Under the pieces are notes generated by a model that saw only the letters and a program-made list of their open reading frames with translations, was not told where the DNA came from and ran no database searches. From contig RBKG01000197.1 in NCBI GenBank assembly GCA_003640335.1, positions 1 to 11,833 of the forward strand: a DNA stretch of 11,833 nt, in the 5' to 3' direction. This DNA comes from Porphyromonas sp. Lineage in GTDB: Bacteria > Bacteroidota > Bacteroidia > Bacteroidales > Porphyromonadaceae. A program made the translations under genes and the position numbers. Every line of letters starts with the position of its first letter. Within the stretch, counting starts at the first letter, position 1. Below, one piece after another: positions 11,759 to 11,833 of this stretch.

Positions 11759-11831
11759 CACGGGTTGAGAGACTCGAACTCCCGACACCTGGTTTTGGAG
11801 ACCAGTGCTCTACCAACTGAGCTAAACCCGT
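11759..11831 (-). tRNA. tRNA-Trp (anticodon CCA)
   Basis: The reverse complement folds into a full cloverleaf of 73 bases. The acceptor arms ACGGGTT and AACCCGT pair perfectly. The D arm is GCTC-AGTTGGTA-GAGC. The anticodon stem CTGGT/ACCAG encloses the loop CTCCAAA, giving anticodon CCA for tryptophan. The T arm is GGGAG-TTCGAGT-CTCTC, with one G-U pair. The discriminator base is G73, as expected for bacterial tRNA-Trp. The three bases after it are CTA, so CCA is not encoded and must be added after transcription. A tRNA-Trp upstream of secE, usually with tuf further upstream, is common in Bacteroidota; tuf would lie beyond the window. Confidence 0.97.
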
Positions 11832-11833
11832 AG

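Overview
The window is a conserved chromosomal core region, almost entirely on the minus strand. It carries the transcription and translation cluster tRNA-Trp, secE, nusG, rplK (L11), rplA (L1), rplJ (L10), rplL (L7/L12), rpoB, rpoC. A separate gene, cut off by the window edge, converges on it from the plus strand. The long RpoC with an SI3-type insertion, the single-span SecE, the lack of strong Shine-Dalgarno sites, the AT-rich starts and the protein wording point to Bacteroidota, most likely order Bacteroidales and possibly a Porphyromonas relative. The genus is a guess from memory of these families, not a search result.

Reading in the direction of transcription, from high to low coordinates: tRNA-Trp (11831-11759, no encoded CCA) lies 16 bases upstream of secE. 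secE and nusG are 4 bases apart. A 66-base gap with a small hairpin precedes rplK. rplK, rplA and rplJ are separated by only 20 and 16 bases. A 47-base AU-rich leader precedes rplL. The 109-base rplL-rpoB gap holds two hairpins, the second with the layout of a weak intrinsic terminator. The 75-base rpoB-rpoC gap holds a 12-bp hairpin with no U-tract. A strong 17-bp terminator hairpin (481-518) closes the operon 24 bases after the rpoC stop. The plus-strand gene (3-413, 5' end outside) encodes a PEGA-like C-terminus followed by an Asn/Gln tract made from a hexanucleotide array.

Together the genes supply the protein-export channel subunit SecE, the elongation factor NusG, the L11/L1 and L10-L12 stalk proteins of the 50S subunit, and the two large RNA polymerase subunits. 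The points of interest are regulatory. The hairpins sit where ribosomal-protein output has to be separated from polymerase output. The rpoB start context is C-rich, whereas all four ribosomal-protein starts have A at -3 and -6. All nine protein genes end in TAA. I found no new defence, mobile or metabolic system here, and no gene-free stretch longer than 300 bases.
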